A DNA stretch of 64,000 nt from Billgrantia saliphila (GCF_002930105.1 NZ_PJRN01000012.1:1-64000), one strand, 5' to 3'. Positions 1 to 8,694 are shown, counted from the stretch's first letter. Numbers and translations: made by a program. The notes: a model not told the origin generated them from the sequence alone.

Positions 1-60
1 CGCTCAGCGCCGATGGTAGTGTGGGGCTTCCCCATGCGAGAGTAGGTCATCGTCAGGCAT
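1..60 (+). rRNA. rrf: 5S ribosomal RNA, 3' end only
   Basis: The first 60 bases match the 3' third of bacterial 5S rRNA: a GATGGTAGTGTGGGG-type helix, then the complementary CCCCATGCGAGAGTAGG arm and a terminal CAGGCAT. The gene starts before the window, so an rRNA operon lies to the left and reads rightward. Factor-independent terminators follow directly, as expected at the end of such an operon. Confidence 0.9.
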
Positions 61-67
61 CTCTTCA

Positions 68-99
68 GAAACCCCGGCCAACTGGTCGGGGTTTCGCCG
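68..99 (+). terminator. rRNA operon terminator
   Basis: A perfect inverted repeat, GAAACCCCG and CGGGGTTTC, surrounds a short loop a few bases after the 5S rRNA end. A GC-rich hairpin at 141-167 (AAGGGCC/GGCCCTT) may back it up. Confidence 0.75.
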
Positions 100-175
100 T
101 TTTAGGGCCTCCAGGGAGCGTCGCGGAGCGCCGCCCGTCGAAGGGCCGGCCAACGGCCCCGGCCCTTCCTCCAAG

Positions 176-211
176 AAAGCCCCGTGTTCGAAGGAACGCG
201 GGGCTTTTCTT
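176..211. terminator. terminator between the rRNA operon and the VOC gene
   Basis: AAAGCCCCG and CGGGGCTTTT form a strong hairpin with a T run on the plus strand and a matching A/T flank on the other. It sits just past the stop of the leftward VOC gene and probably ends transcription from both sides. Confidence 0.75.
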
Positions 212-217
212 TGCCTG

Positions 218-622
218 TCATTTCTCTTCGTAAAGCTCGATGGGTGTGCCGTCGGGGTCACTCAGGAAGGTGAAGCGCGCTCCGGTCAAGGCATCGAGCC
301 GGATAGGCTCGGGGCAGGCTCCACGGGCTTCGAGCAGGGCCACGCAGGCATCCAGGTCGCACGTCGCCAGGGCCAGGTGACGCAGGCCGCAAGCTTCGGG
401 ATAGCTCAGGCGTGCCGGTGGCGAGGGGAAGGAAAAGAGTTCAAGCTGAATACCGCCGGGCAGACGCAGATCCAGCTTATGGCTATCCCGCTCGGTGCGA
501 TAGGTCTCACTGATGATCTCGGCGTCCAGCACGTCGAGATAGAAGCGCTTGGCGCGAGGGTAATCGGCGGTGATCAGCGCAATGTGATGGACGCCCGACA
601 GGGGAAGGGGAGACGTGGGCAT
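218..622 (-). CDS. gloA2: VOC family protein, YaeR/GloA2 type
   Basis: This 134-residue protein belongs to the vicinal oxygen chelate superfamily (glyoxalase I, dioxygenases, fosfomycin resistance). It closely resembles E. coli YaeR, including a shared ELFSFP segment and the PEACGLRHLA stretch. Likely metal ligands are His12 or His13, Glu61, His82 and Glu129, spaced as in glyoxalase I. The length is normal for a two-module VOC protein. The natural substrate of YaeR is not established, so lactoylglutathione lyase activity is only possible. It reads leftward toward a shared terminator. Confidence 0.85.
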   Translation of the reverse strand: MPTSPLPLSGVHHIALITADYPRAKRFYLDVLDAEIISETYRTERDSHKLDLRLPGGIQLELFSFPSPPARLSYPEACGLRHLALATCDLDACVALLEARGACPEPIRLDALTGARFTFLSDPDGTPIELYEEK

Positions 623-671
623 ACGGGTGATCTCAGGACGAGCCGGGCGTCACGCGACGCCCGACATAGAA

Positions 672-1727
672 TCAGTGGCAGAGTGCCTCGAAGGTCTCGA
701 TCAGGCTGTCCATCTCGTCATCGGTGCCAATGGAGATACGCAGGAAGTCGCGCAACGCTTCGGTATTGAAGTGACGCACCAGAATGCCGCGCTCACGCAG
801 GCCGACGAACAGCTGGGCGGCATCGTGCCGGGGATGGCGAACCAGGACGAAGTTGGCCTGGGAGGGGAGCGTCTCGAAGCCGAGCTCCTCCAGTCGCCTG
901 ACGGTGCGCTGGCGTGTGGTAATGACCTTCTCACGACAGGCCTCGAAGTGCCCACGATCCTCCAAGGAGGCGATACCGAGTGCGCTGGCCAGGCTGTCGA
1001 TGGGATAGGAGTTGAAAGAGTCCTTGACCCGCTCGAGACCCTCGATCAGCTCGCGCGAGCCAATGGCGTAGCCCAGGCGCAGGCCGGCGAGGCTGCGTGA
1101 CTTCGAAAAGGTGCCGGTTACCAACAGATTGGGATAACGGCCGATCAACGGCACGGCGCTCTCCCCGCCGAAATCGACGTAGGCTTCGTCGACCAGCACG
1201 ACCTGCTGGGTGATCCGCTCCAGCAGGCCGGCAATGGCGCTGCGCGAATGGCCGTGGGCGGTCGGCGCGTTGGGATTGGCGAAGATGATGCCGGCGCTGT
1301 CTTCGGTGAAAGCATCCAAATCGATGCGCCACCGATCGTCCAGCGGCAGGGTGCGCTGCTCGATCCGGTACAGTCGGCAGTAGACCGGATAGAAACTATA
1401 GGTAATCGCCGGCATTTCCAGGGGAAGCGCCTGACAGAAGAAGGCCTGAAAAGCCAATGCCAGTACTTCGTCGGAGCCATTGCCGACGAATACCTGCGCC
1501 GGCTCGACCCCATGCTCCCGGGCGAGCGCTTCACGCAGGGCGAGGGACTGTGGGTCGGGGTAGAGCCGCAGGTGATCGACCGGATAGTCGCGCAGTACCG
1601 CCTCGACGCCGGGTGCCGGCGGGTAGGGGTTCTCGTTGGTGTTCAGCTTGATCAGTTTCTCACGCGGCTGCTCGCCCGGTACATAGGGCGTCAGCTCGCG
1701 CACCGCCGGGCTCCAGAACTGGCTCAT
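672..1727 (-). CDS. hisC: histidinol-phosphate aminotransferase HisC
   Basis: HisC is the PLP-dependent aminotransferase that makes L-histidinol phosphate from imidazole acetol phosphate and glutamate. The 351-residue protein has the fold-type I landmarks: LNTNENPYPP at 28-37, GNGSDE at 82-87, Asp180 in VDEAYVDF, and TGTFSKS with the probable PLP lysine at 209. The ATG at 1727 follows a GAGAG Shine-Dalgarno; a GTG at 1751 would add eight unlikely residues. It stands apart from the hisBHAF cluster 7 kb away. A HisC-fold enzyme with another substrate cannot be ruled out, but the sequence is typical. Confidence 0.93.
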   Translation of the reverse strand: MSQFWSPAVRELTPYVPGEQPREKLIKLNTNENPYPPAPGVEAVLRDYPVDHLRLYPDPQSLALREALAREHGVEPAQVFVGNGSDEVLALAFQAFFCQALPLEMPAITYSFYPVYCRLYRIEQRTLPLDDRWRIDLDAFTEDSAGIIFANPNAPTAHGHSRSAIAGLLERITQQVVLVDEAYVDFGGESAVPLIGRYPNLLVTGTFSKSRSLAGLRLGYAIGSRELIEGLERVKDSFNSYPIDSLASALGIASLEDRGHFEACREKVITTRQRTVRRLEELGFETLPSQANFVLVRHPRHDAAQLFVGLRERGILVRHFNTEALRDFLRISIGTDDEMDSLIETFEALCH

Positions 1728-1847
1728 GGTCTCTCGCTTGGCTGTCGGCACATGACTCAGGCCATGTTGACCGCTGCGCCCTGACCGCGCAAGCCGGGAG
1801 CGTGCTAGCCTAGGCGCTTTCGAGCGAACCCTCTCCCGGAATCCTTC

Positions 1848-2744
1848 ATGACCGCACAGATCATCGCCACCCTGCTGCCGGTATTCCTGATTGCCGGCTG
1901 CGGCACCCTCTACGGGCGCTTTCGTACTCCCGACATCCGCAGCCTGAATACTCTCAACATGGAAATTTTCGTGCCCATGCTGGTATTCGCCGTATTGGCT
2001 GATCGCCAGGCCCCGCTGGCTGAATACGCCGGCCTGGCATTCGGCGCAGCGATAGTGGTGCTGGGATCCGGCGTGGTGCTATGGCCGCTAGTAAGACTGC
2101 TGAAGCTCGAACCCAAGACCTTTCTGCCACCGATGATGTTCAACAATTCAGGCAACATGGGCATTCCCCTGTTGGTGCTTGCCTTCGGCGAGGCGGCATT
2201 GCCCGCTGCGGTGGTGGTCTTCATCGTCGAGATGCTGCTGCACTTCTCGGTCGGCCTCTACATGCTGAGCCCGCAAACGCCGCTGTGGCGCCTGCTGAGA
2301 ATGCCTATCGTACTGGCCAGCCTGGCGGGGCTCGGGATCAACCTGAGCGGCGTGCCGCTCCCGGGCTGGCTGCTCGAGGCGTTGCATATGCTGGGCGGAG
2401 TCTGTATCCCGCTGATGCTGTTCGCGCTGGGAGTGCGCATGCTCGACATCGATTTCGGCGACTGGAAAACCGGTTTGCTGGGCGCGGTGCTTTGTCCGCT
2501 CTCGGGGCTGATCCTGGCATTTCCGATGATATTGTGGCTGGAGCTGACGGGACTGCAGGCCGCGGCACTCTGGGTATTTGCCGCGCTGCCGCCCGCTGTG
2601 CTCAACTATCTAGTGGCTGAACAGTACCGGCAGGAGCCGCACAAGGTCGCCTCTCTGGTGCTGATTGGTAACCTGGGCAGTCTGGTGGTCATGCCCATCG
2701 TATTGGCACTGGTCTTCACGCGCGTCTATCCCGTTGCAGGCTGA
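1848..2744 (+). CDS. AEC (auxin efflux carrier) family permease
   Basis: This is a 298-residue, strongly hydrophobic protein of about ten membrane segments in two five-helix halves. Family features include an N-terminal LLPVFLIAGCG helix and MMFNNSGNMGIPLL in the middle, where the NxGN-type turn interrupts a helix. The C-terminal half keeps ALPPAVLNYLVAEQY. Bacterial members export or import small organic acids such as malate, or other anions; no neighbour points to a substrate. It is divergent from hisC, with about 120 bp between starts. Confidence 0.85.
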   Translation: MTAQIIATLLPVFLIAGCGTLYGRFRTPDIRSLNTLNMEIFVPMLVFAVLADRQAPLAEYAGLAFGAAIVVLGSGVVLWPLVRLLKLEPKTFLPPMMFNNSGNMGIPLLVLAFGEAALPAAVVVFIVEMLLHFSVGLYMLSPQTPLWRLLRMPIVLASLAGLGINLSGVPLPGWLLEALHMLGGVCIPLMLFALGVRMLDIDFGDWKTGLLGAVLCPLSGLILAFPMILWLELTGLQAAALWVFAALPPAVLNYLVAEQYRQEPHKVASLVLIGNLGSLVVMPIVLALVFTRVYPVAG

Positions 2745-2855
2745 AGATGTCGTCGATCAGGCGCCAGACTGTCTGCCTAAGCACTTAGGGGTTATGCTGT
2801 GACTCATGCTGACATCGGTTCATGGCGACAAAACCCATAGGTTAGGAGTGAGCAA

Positions 2856-3305
2856 ATGCAAATAAGGACCCTGTTGGCTGGCTCGGCCATGCTGGCCTTA
2901 CTGGCCGGCTGCGCGGCCGGCCCGACCGACGACAGTGCCGACATGGCAATGGACGATGCCGAAGAGGTGTATCAAGGTACTCTGCCCTGCCGTAACTGTG
3001 CGGGCATCGATCTTGACGTGAGGCTACGCGGTGACGAGCAGAGCTCGCTCGAGGAGCGTACCTTCAACCTGCGCGCAAGCTACCGTGAGCACCCCCAGGA
3101 GCCGCCGGATGAAGAGTATGCGGGCAACTGGGACGTGCTCAGCGGCACGGCCGTCGACCCGGATGCCACCGTCTACGAACTGACCCCCGACGGCGAGGGC
3201 CAGGTCTACTACTTCCTGCGTATCGACGAAGAGACCCTGGAACTGATCGATCCCCAGCGTCGCCGGTTCCAGAACAACGAGGCCCTGCAACTGCAGCGCC
3301 AATAG
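2856..3305 (+). CDS. NlpE-like lipoprotein
   Basis: A 149-residue lipoprotein with signal peptide and lipobox (LLAGC, Cys at about 19). The mature part carries the NlpE N-terminal domain signature, seen as YQGTLPCRNCAGID with a CxxC pair, then a small beta-barrel. E. coli NlpE senses surface contact and lipoprotein-sorting stress for the Cpx system. This protein has only the first domain, so it may be just a related outer-membrane lipoprotein. An acidic linker of about 20 residues follows the lipobox. It has its own terminator. Confidence 0.8.
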   Translation: MQIRTLLAGSAMLALLAGCAAGPTDDSADMAMDDAEEVYQGTLPCRNCAGIDLDVRLRGDEQSSLEERTFNLRASYREHPQEPPDEEYAGNWDVLSGTAVDPDATVYELTPDGEGQVYYFLRIDEETLELIDPQRRRFQNNEALQLQRQ

Positions 3306-3322
3306 CGTCTGGTGGAAACGAG

Positions 3323-3348
3323 CGAAGGCGGCCAAGTGGCCGCCTTCG
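3323..3348 (+). terminator. terminator after the NlpE-like gene
   Basis: A perfect 11-bp inverted repeat (CGAAGGCGGCC / GGCCGCCTTCG) with a four-base loop lies 18 bases after the stop codon. There is no long T run. Confidence 0.6.
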
Positions 3349-3408
3349 TGCGTCTGGGCACGCGTGGCCTGTTAGAATGACGCCGAAATCAGCGGGAGAG
3401 AGGCCGGC

Positions 3409-4785
3409 ATGGCCAAAGCGAAGAGCGCCTTCGTCTGCACCGAGTGCGGGGCGGAGTATCGCAAGTGGCAGGGACAGTGTTCGAGCTGCCAGGAGTGGAA
3501 TACCCTCAGCGAAGTCCGACTGAGTGCACCCCGTCCGGGTGCGGCGTCCTCCGGCGTGGCAGGACGCTCCGGCTATGCCGGCGGCCTGTCGAAGGAGGTG
3601 GTCGACCTGGGTAGCGTCGACCTGACCGAGGTGCCGCGGCTCTCCTCTACTTTCGGCGAGTTCGACCGCGTGCTGGGCGGGGGGCTGGTGCCGGGTTCGG
3701 CGGTGCTGCTGGGGGGGCATCCCGGCGCCGGCAAATCGACCCTGCTGCTGCAGACCGCCTGCAAGCTGGCCCAGGCGCGCAAGGTGTTCTACGTCACCGG
3801 CGAGGAGTCGCTCTCCCAGGTGGCGATGCGGGCGCATCGCCTGCAGCTGCCCACCCAGGGACTCAAGATGCTGGCCGAGACCAGCGTCGAGACGGTGCTG
3901 GCGGTGGCCGAGCGCGAGCGTCCCGAGATTCTCGTCATCGATTCGATCCAGACCATGCACCTGGAGGATATCGCCTCGGCGCCCGGCGGCGTGGCCCAGG
4001 TGCGTGAGTCTGCCGCTGTGCTGACTCGCTTCGCCAAGCAGACCAATACCGTACTGCTGCTGGTGGGGCATGTCACCAAGGATGGCACCTTGGCCGGGCC
4101 CAAGGTGCTGGAGCACATGATCGATGCCTCGCTGCTGCTCGAGGGCGGCGCCGACTCGCGTTTTCGTACCCTGCGCGGGCAGAAGAATCGCTTCGGTGCG
4201 GTCAATGAACTGGGTGTGTTCGCCATGCTCGAGCATGGCCTGAAGGAGGTGAAGAACCCCAGTGCCATCTTCCTTTCCCGCGCCGAAGAGCAGGCACCGG
4301 GCAGTCTGGTGATGGTGGTCTGGGAGGGCACGCGTCCGCTGCTGGTGGAGGTTCAGGCGCTGCTCGACGAGTCGGCGCTGGGCAACCCGCGACGGGTTGC
4401 GGTGGGGCTCGATCAGAACCGGCTGGCCATGCTGTTGGCGGTGCTGCATCGCCATGGCGGGTTGTTCACAGGTGACCAGGACGTCTTCCTCAACGTGGTG
4501 GGCGGGGTCAAGGTGCTGGAGACGAGCGCCGACCTCGCCGTGCTGTTGGCGGTGGTATCGAGCCTGCAGAACCGTCCTCTGCCGCGGGAGCTGGTGGCGT
4601 TCGGGGAAGTGGGGCTGTCGGGTGAGATCCGGCCGGTGCCCAGCGGGCAGGAGCGCATCGTCGAGGCGGCCAAGCATGGCTTCACCCGAGCCATCGTGCC
4701 CCGGGGCAATGCCCCGAAGCGCACCCCCGAGGGCATGGAGGTCGTTGCGGTGGACAAGCTGGCCGATGCCCTCGAGGCACTATGA
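3409..4785 (+). CDS. radA: DNA repair protein RadA
   Basis: RadA (Sms) is a RecA-related ATPase that drives branch migration of recombination intermediates. The 458-residue protein has the full architecture: a four-cysteine zinc finger (Cys10, Cys13, Cys24, Cys27), Walker A GGHPGAGKST at 102-111, the RadA-specific KNRFG motif at 259-263, and a C-terminal Lon-like domain. Length equals that of E. coli RadA (460). It is preceded by a terminator and is probably transcribed alone or with selD 54 bp downstream. Confidence 0.97.
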   Translation: MAKAKSAFVCTECGAEYRKWQGQCSSCQEWNTLSEVRLSAPRPGAASSGVAGRSGYAGGLSKEVVDLGSVDLTEVPRLSSTFGEFDRVLGGGLVPGSAVLLGGHPGAGKSTLLLQTACKLAQARKVFYVTGEESLSQVAMRAHRLQLPTQGLKMLAETSVETVLAVAERERPEILVIDSIQTMHLEDIASAPGGVAQVRESAAVLTRFAKQTNTVLLLVGHVTKDGTLAGPKVLEHMIDASLLLEGGADSRFRTLRGQKNRFGAVNELGVFAMLEHGLKEVKNPSAIFLSRAEEQAPGSLVMVVWEGTRPLLVEVQALLDESALGNPRRVAVGLDQNRLAMLLAVLHRHGGLFTGDQDVFLNVVGGVKVLETSADLAVLLAVVSSLQNRPLPRELVAFGEVGLSGEIRPVPSGQERIVEAAKHGFTRAIVPRGNAPKRTPEGMEVVAVDKLADALEAL

Positions 4786-4839
4786 GGCAATGGACCTCTG
4801 CTGCGGTAGAATGCCTAGAGAACTGCCAAGGAGAACGAC

Positions 4840-5877
4840 ATGAGCGCGATCCGACTGACTCAGTACAGCCACGGCGCCGGCTGCGGCTGCAAGATTGCTC
4901 CCGACGTGCTGGACGCGATCCTGGCCAAGGCCGGGCCGGGGGCAGCCCATTCGCGACTTATCGTAGGCAACCAGGGCCGCGAGGATGCGGCCGTTTATGA
5001 CCTGGGCGATGGACGCGGCATGATCGCCACTACCGATTTCTTCATGCCCATCGTCGACGACCCCTTCGACTTCGGCCGCATCGCCGCCACGAATGCCATC
5101 AGCGATGTCTATGCGATGGGCGGCAAACCGGTACTGGCCCTGGGTATCCTGGGATGGCCGCTGGACAAGTTGGGTCCCGACATCGCCGCCGACGTGGTCG
5201 CCGGGGCCCAAGGCGTATGTCGAGAGCTGGGGCTTGCCCTGGCCGGCGGTCACTCCATCGATGCCCCCGAGCCGATCTTCGGCCTGGCGGTCAATGGCCT
5301 GGTCGATCTCGAGCATCTCAAGCTCAACAAGGGCGCCCAGGTGGGCGACCTGCTGTTCCTGACCAAGCCGCTGGGCGTGGGGTTTCTGACTACCGCCGAG
5401 AAGCAGGGGCTGCTCGAGTCCGGCCACCAGAATCTGGCCCGCGAGACCATGTTGAAGCCCAACCTGATCGGCATGGCGCTGGCCAAGGTGAAGGGGGTCC
5501 ATGCCATGACCGACGTGACCGGTTTTGGCCTGGCGGGGCATCTGAGCGAGGTGTGCCAGGCGAGCGGCGTGGCCGCACGCATCGATTTCCGACGCCTGCC
5601 GCGCCTGGCCGAAGCCGAAGCCTACCGCCGCCGTGGCGCTGTGGCCGGTGGTACGCATCGCAACCACGATGCGCTGGGCACGGCGTTGAAAGACATGGAC
5701 GAGCCGCACTGGCAGTGGTTGTGCGACCCGCAGACTTCCGGTGGGCTGCTGCTCTCCGTGCATCCTTCATGGCAGGACGACGTCGAGCGCATCGGTCGTG
5801 AGCATGGCATCGAGCTGGTTCCCTTCGGCGAGATCGTCAAGGCCGAGGGGCCGGCGCTCATCGAGGTGCGTGGATGA
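4840..5877 (+). CDS. selD: selenide, water dikinase SelD
   Basis: SelD makes selenophosphate from selenide and ATP, the selenium donor for selenouridine and selenocysteine. The 345-residue protein matches E. coli SelD throughout, with the glycine-rich HGAGCGCK at 11-18. The catalytic position is an ordinary cysteine, not selenocysteine. LLFLTKPLG and CDPQTSGGLL are also present. Its stop overlaps the mnmH start (ATGA), so the two are translationally coupled. No selA, selB or selC is in the window. The pairing implies that selenium goes at least into tRNA 2-selenouridine. Confidence 0.97.
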   Translation: MSAIRLTQYSHGAGCGCKIAPDVLDAILAKAGPGAAHSRLIVGNQGREDAAVYDLGDGRGMIATTDFFMPIVDDPFDFGRIAATNAISDVYAMGGKPVLALGILGWPLDKLGPDIAADVVAGAQGVCRELGLALAGGHSIDAPEPIFGLAVNGLVDLEHLKLNKGAQVGDLLFLTKPLGVGFLTTAEKQGLLESGHQNLARETMLKPNLIGMALAKVKGVHAMTDVTGFGLAGHLSEVCQASGVAARIDFRRLPRLAEAEAYRRRGAVAGGTHRNHDALGTALKDMDEPHWQWLCDPQTSGGLLLSVHPSWQDDVERIGREHGIELVPFGEIVKAEGPALIEVRG

Positions 5878-6995
5878 ACCCGACGCTGGTCGAGCCCGAT
5901 CTCGCCCTGCTGCAGCAGGGGCGCGTGCTGATCGATGTGCGCGCTCCGGTCGAGTTTGCCCAGGGAGGACTGCCTGGAGCGGTCAACCTGCCGCTGATGG
6001 ACGATGAGGAACGGCGACTGGTCGGGATCGAGTACAAGCAGCGCGGCCAGCAGGCCGCCATTTCGCTTGGCCAGCGACTGGTAAGCGGTGGCATTCGGGC
6101 AGCTCGCATCGACGCCTGGCGGCGTACGCTCGAGGCCCACCCCGACGCCATCGTCTACTGTTTTCGCGGTGGACTCCGCTCGCAGATCGCCCAGCAATGG
6201 CTCGCCGAGAGCGGGGTGGAGCGGCCGCGCATCCGCGGTGGCTGGAAGGCGATGCGCCAGGCACTGTGCGCACGCATCGATGCGGCGGCCGAGCAGCCGT
6301 TGCTGGTGGTCGGCGGGCTTACCGGCTGCGCCAAGACGGCGCTGATCCTGGCGCTGCCTAACGGCCTCGACCTCGAAGGATGCGCCCGCCACAAGGGCTC
6401 GGCCTTCGGCCGCCATCCGTTGCCCGCACCCAGCCAGATCGACTTCGAACACGCCATGGGGCTTCGGTTGCTGTCGCTGCCCGGCCCCTTGGTCGTCGAG
6501 GACGAGTCGCGCCATATCGGGGCCGCCAACGTACCCCTCGCCTTCTGGCGGGCCATGGAGCGCGCTCCCCGGGTGCGAGTCGAGATGCCGCTGGACTGGA
6601 GACTGGCGCAGATCCACAAGGATTACATCGACGACCTATGGACTATCTACCGTCACCAGTTCGGTGAATGGCTGGGCTGGGCTCTGATGCGCAAGCAGCT
6701 GACTACCGCCCTGTCGCGATTGCGCAAGCGCCTTGGCCATGCCCGGCTGGCCCGGTTGCAGCGTCTGCAGCAGCTTGCCTTTCGCGAGCATGAACGTGGC
6801 AACCCCCAGGCGCACGAGGCGTGGCTGGCACCGTTGCTGACCGAATACTACGACCCCATGTATCGCTACCAGCTCGAGAAGCGCGATCCGGGCCGATTTC
6901 TGCACGTGGGTGACTGGGAGAGTTGCCTGGAGGTGGCCCGCGCCTGGTCGACGGAGATCTCGCGCCGCCAGACGGGGCAGTTGCAGCCGGCCTGA
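5874..6995 (+). CDS. mnmH: tRNA 2-selenouridine synthase MnmH (SelU)
   Basis: MnmH replaces sulfur with selenium at the wobble 2-thiouridine of tRNA-Lys, -Glu and -Gln using selenophosphate. The 373-residue protein has an N-terminal rhodanese domain with the reactive Cys96 in YCFRGGLRS, then a P-loop NTPase domain and the family block EEYYDPMYRYQLEK-like near residues 320-335. The P-loop reads GLTGCAKT (148-155). E. coli has GCTGCGKT, so the glycine before the lysine is alanine here. The gene overlaps selD by four bases. Its end lies 7 bp from the convergent amidotransferase-like gene. Confidence 0.95.
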   Translation: MNPTLVEPDLALLQQGRVLIDVRAPVEFAQGGLPGAVNLPLMDDEERRLVGIEYKQRGQQAAISLGQRLVSGGIRAARIDAWRRTLEAHPDAIVYCFRGGLRSQIAQQWLAESGVERPRIRGGWKAMRQALCARIDAAAEQPLLVVGGLTGCAKTALILALPNGLDLEGCARHKGSAFGRHPLPAPSQIDFEHAMGLRLLSLPGPLVVEDESRHIGAANVPLAFWRAMERAPRVRVEMPLDWRLAQIHKDYIDDLWTIYRHQFGEWLGWALMRKQLTTALSRLRKRLGHARLARLQRLQQLAFREHERGNPQAHEAWLAPLLTEYYDPMYRYQLEKRDPGRFLHVGDWESCLEVARAWSTEISRRQTGQLQPA

Positions 6996-7002
6996 GTCGG
7001 AC

Positions 7003-7698
7003 TCACATGGGAGCGGTGCGTAACCACTGGCTGAGCAGGCGGTCGAGCAGCGGCGCCAGGCGATCGAAACGCACGCTGTCGGCCAGGATGCTTGCGCTGG
7101 ACTGGGCATGAGGGCTGGTTTCGCTGCCTTCCGGACGCTCGTCGCTGGCCAGCAGTTCGCTGACGTCGGCGCGGGTGACTTCGAGGTGACACAGCAGCCC
7201 CAGCGCGCGCCCCGCGTCCCAGGCGAAGCCCTGCACCGGGCTGCCGGAGCTACCGCCCAGCGGCAGGGCGTCTTCGGGCAAGGCGAAGACATCGCGATGC
7301 CACATGAAGGCGATGAACTGCTCGGGCAGATCGAAGGGGCTGTCGGGGGCCAGCGTCACCTCGTGCCAGCCGATTTCGGCGAAGGTGCCGCGGCCTACCA
7401 TGGCACCGAGTTCGGCGGCGATCAGCCGGGCGCCCATGCCGATGCCGAGCAGCGGCTTGTTGCCGTCCAGCGCCCTGGCGATCAGCTTGCGCTCGCGCTT
7501 CAGCCAAGGGTGACGCGCGTCGTCCATGATAGGCATGGGGCCGTCGAGGATGATCAGGGCGTCGCCATCAGCGAGGCTGGGCGGTGCTTCGCCCTCATGC
7601 AAGTGGAAGACGGTATGGCTGTGGCCCATGCTGGTCAGCCAGTCGGCGATGCGGCCCGGACCATGATGCGGGCTGTGTTGAAGAAGGTGCAGGTGCAT
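7003..7698 (-). CDS. class I glutamine amidotransferase-like protein without nucleophile
   Basis: A 231-residue protein with a class I (GMP synthase-type) glutamine amidotransferase fold: LIILDGPMPIMDD early, the nucleophile-elbow strand near 83-92, and a C-terminal HLEVT in place of HPE. At the elbow it reads LLGIGMGARL, so Gly87 occupies the place of the catalytic cysteine (normally GICLG). His171 and Glu173 are kept. It therefore probably cannot hydrolyse glutamine and may have a binding or regulatory role. The gene is divergent from the alkyltransferase-like gene, with 47 bp between starts. Confidence 0.8.
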   Translation of the reverse strand: MHLHLLQHSPHHGPGRIADWLTSMGHSHTVFHLHEGEAPPSLADGDALIILDGPMPIMDDARHPWLKRERKLIARALDGNKPLLGIGMGARLIAAELGAMVGRGTFAEIGWHEVTLAPDSPFDLPEQFIAFMWHRDVFALPEDALPLGGSSGSPVQGFAWDAGRALGLLCHLEVTRADVSELLASDERPEGSETSPHAQSSASILADSVRFDRLAPLLDRLLSQWLRTAPM

Positions 7699-7745
7699 GG
7701 GAACCTCGCCGTTGAGGGAACACGAAAAGAGGAGTGGCAGCGTAC

Positions 7746-8039
7746 ATGAAGCCGGCGCTGCGCGAACAGATTCTGACCATTCTCGCCGCGATACCTCCGG
7801 GTCGCGTGACGACCTATGGGCGTATCGCCGCCATGACCGACGGCGCCACGCCCAGGCTGGTGGCCCGCGCGCTGCGCGAGTTGCCCGACGGGCATGGGTT
7901 GCCGTGGTTTCGCGTGCTTACCGCATCGCGACGCCTGGCCGACCACCCCGGTGCCCCCGAGCAGCGCCAGCGGCTGCTTGCCGAGGGCGTTCATTTCGAC
8001 GCGCGCGGCCGCGTGGCGGCGGAAGCACTCTGGCCATGA
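7746..8039 (+). CDS. alkyltransferase-like protein (ATL/YbaZ type)
   Basis: A 97-residue single-domain relative of O6-alkylguanine-DNA alkyltransferase. It keeps the helix-turn-helix region (PPGRVTTYGRIA), but the active-site PCHRV is replaced by PWFRV at 53-57, so the alkyl-accepting cysteine is tryptophan. ATL proteins of this kind bind O6-alkylguanine without repairing it and hand the site to nucleotide excision repair. The ATG at 7746 follows GAGGAG at 7729-7734; an in-frame GTG at 7734 overlaps that ribosome site and is less likely. Confidence 0.88.
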   Translation: MKPALREQILTILAAIPPGRVTTYGRIAAMTDGATPRLVARALRELPDGHGLPWFRVLTASRRLADHPGAPEQRQRLLAEGVHFDARGRVAAEALWP

Positions 8040-8103
8040 GGCGTGCGGCACGATCCCGCTCACTTCACGCCTTCTTCTGACCACCGATTCACGAGGAGAA
8101 TTC

Positions 8104-8694
8104 ATGAGCCAGCCGAAAGAGGGCTTTCATCAGCGGCTGCAGGCTCTTTCACCACGCCGGCAGCAGGCCTTCATGGCGGCGCTGTGTGAGCGGTTGCTGC
8201 CCAACTATGCGCTTTATGCGCAGATGACTGGCCGCGGCGATCCGGCGGGCTTGCGCGCGATCCTCGATCTGGTGTGGGAGCACCTGAGCGTGCGCGAGGC
8301 ACGCATCGATTTCGACCGGCAGTCGGAGAAGCTCGCCGACCTCGAGCCGCCGCCGGATGACGACAGCTTCGGTGCCCGCCGTGCCGTGGAGGCAACGGTG
8401 GCGCTCGCATCGCTGCTCGATACGCTGCGCGGCGATGCCCCGGGGGCGGTACTGGAAGTCAGTCGTGCCTCCAAGGGTGGGGTTCGCGCCTACATCGAGC
8501 TGACCGAGGGCGAAGAGGATGCACGACGCCTCGCCGAACTGGTGAAGGACCATCCCTTGATGACGGACGAAAACGACTTTCAGGATGCGGTGCTGGAAGC
8601 GGCCGAGGGGCGGCTCGATCGCGATGAACTCAAGGCGTTGCGCCGCCTGGGACGCAACGACGGCGTGAGCAACCTAGGACTATCAACCGATTGA
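8104..8694 (+). CDS. yjaG: YjaG family protein (DUF416)
   Basis: A 196-residue soluble protein matching E. coli YjaG along its length: FMAALCERLLPNYALYAQ near the start, ILDLVWEHL, ARIDFDRQSEKL, and a C-terminal SNLGL close to E. coli SNIGI. It is rich in helices and acidic residues, with no membrane segment. Its function is unknown. The ATG at 8104 has GAGGAG about six bases upstream. It follows the ATL gene after 64 bp and converges on hisF. Confidence 0.9.
   Translation: MSQPKEGFHQRLQALSPRRQQAFMAALCERLLPNYALYAQMTGRGDPAGLRAILDLVWEHLSVREARIDFDRQSEKLADLEPPPDDDSFGARRAVEATVALASLLDTLRGDAPGAVLEVSRASKGGVRAYIELTEGEEDARRLAELVKDHPLMTDENDFQDAVLEAAEGRLDRDELKALRRLGRNDGVSNLGLSTD

Noticed and set aside
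3139..4677. Long open frame antisense to radA
   Set aside because: It mirrors radA codon by codon, is rich in His/Gln/Arg and resembles no family. High GC codon bias leaves such shadows open.
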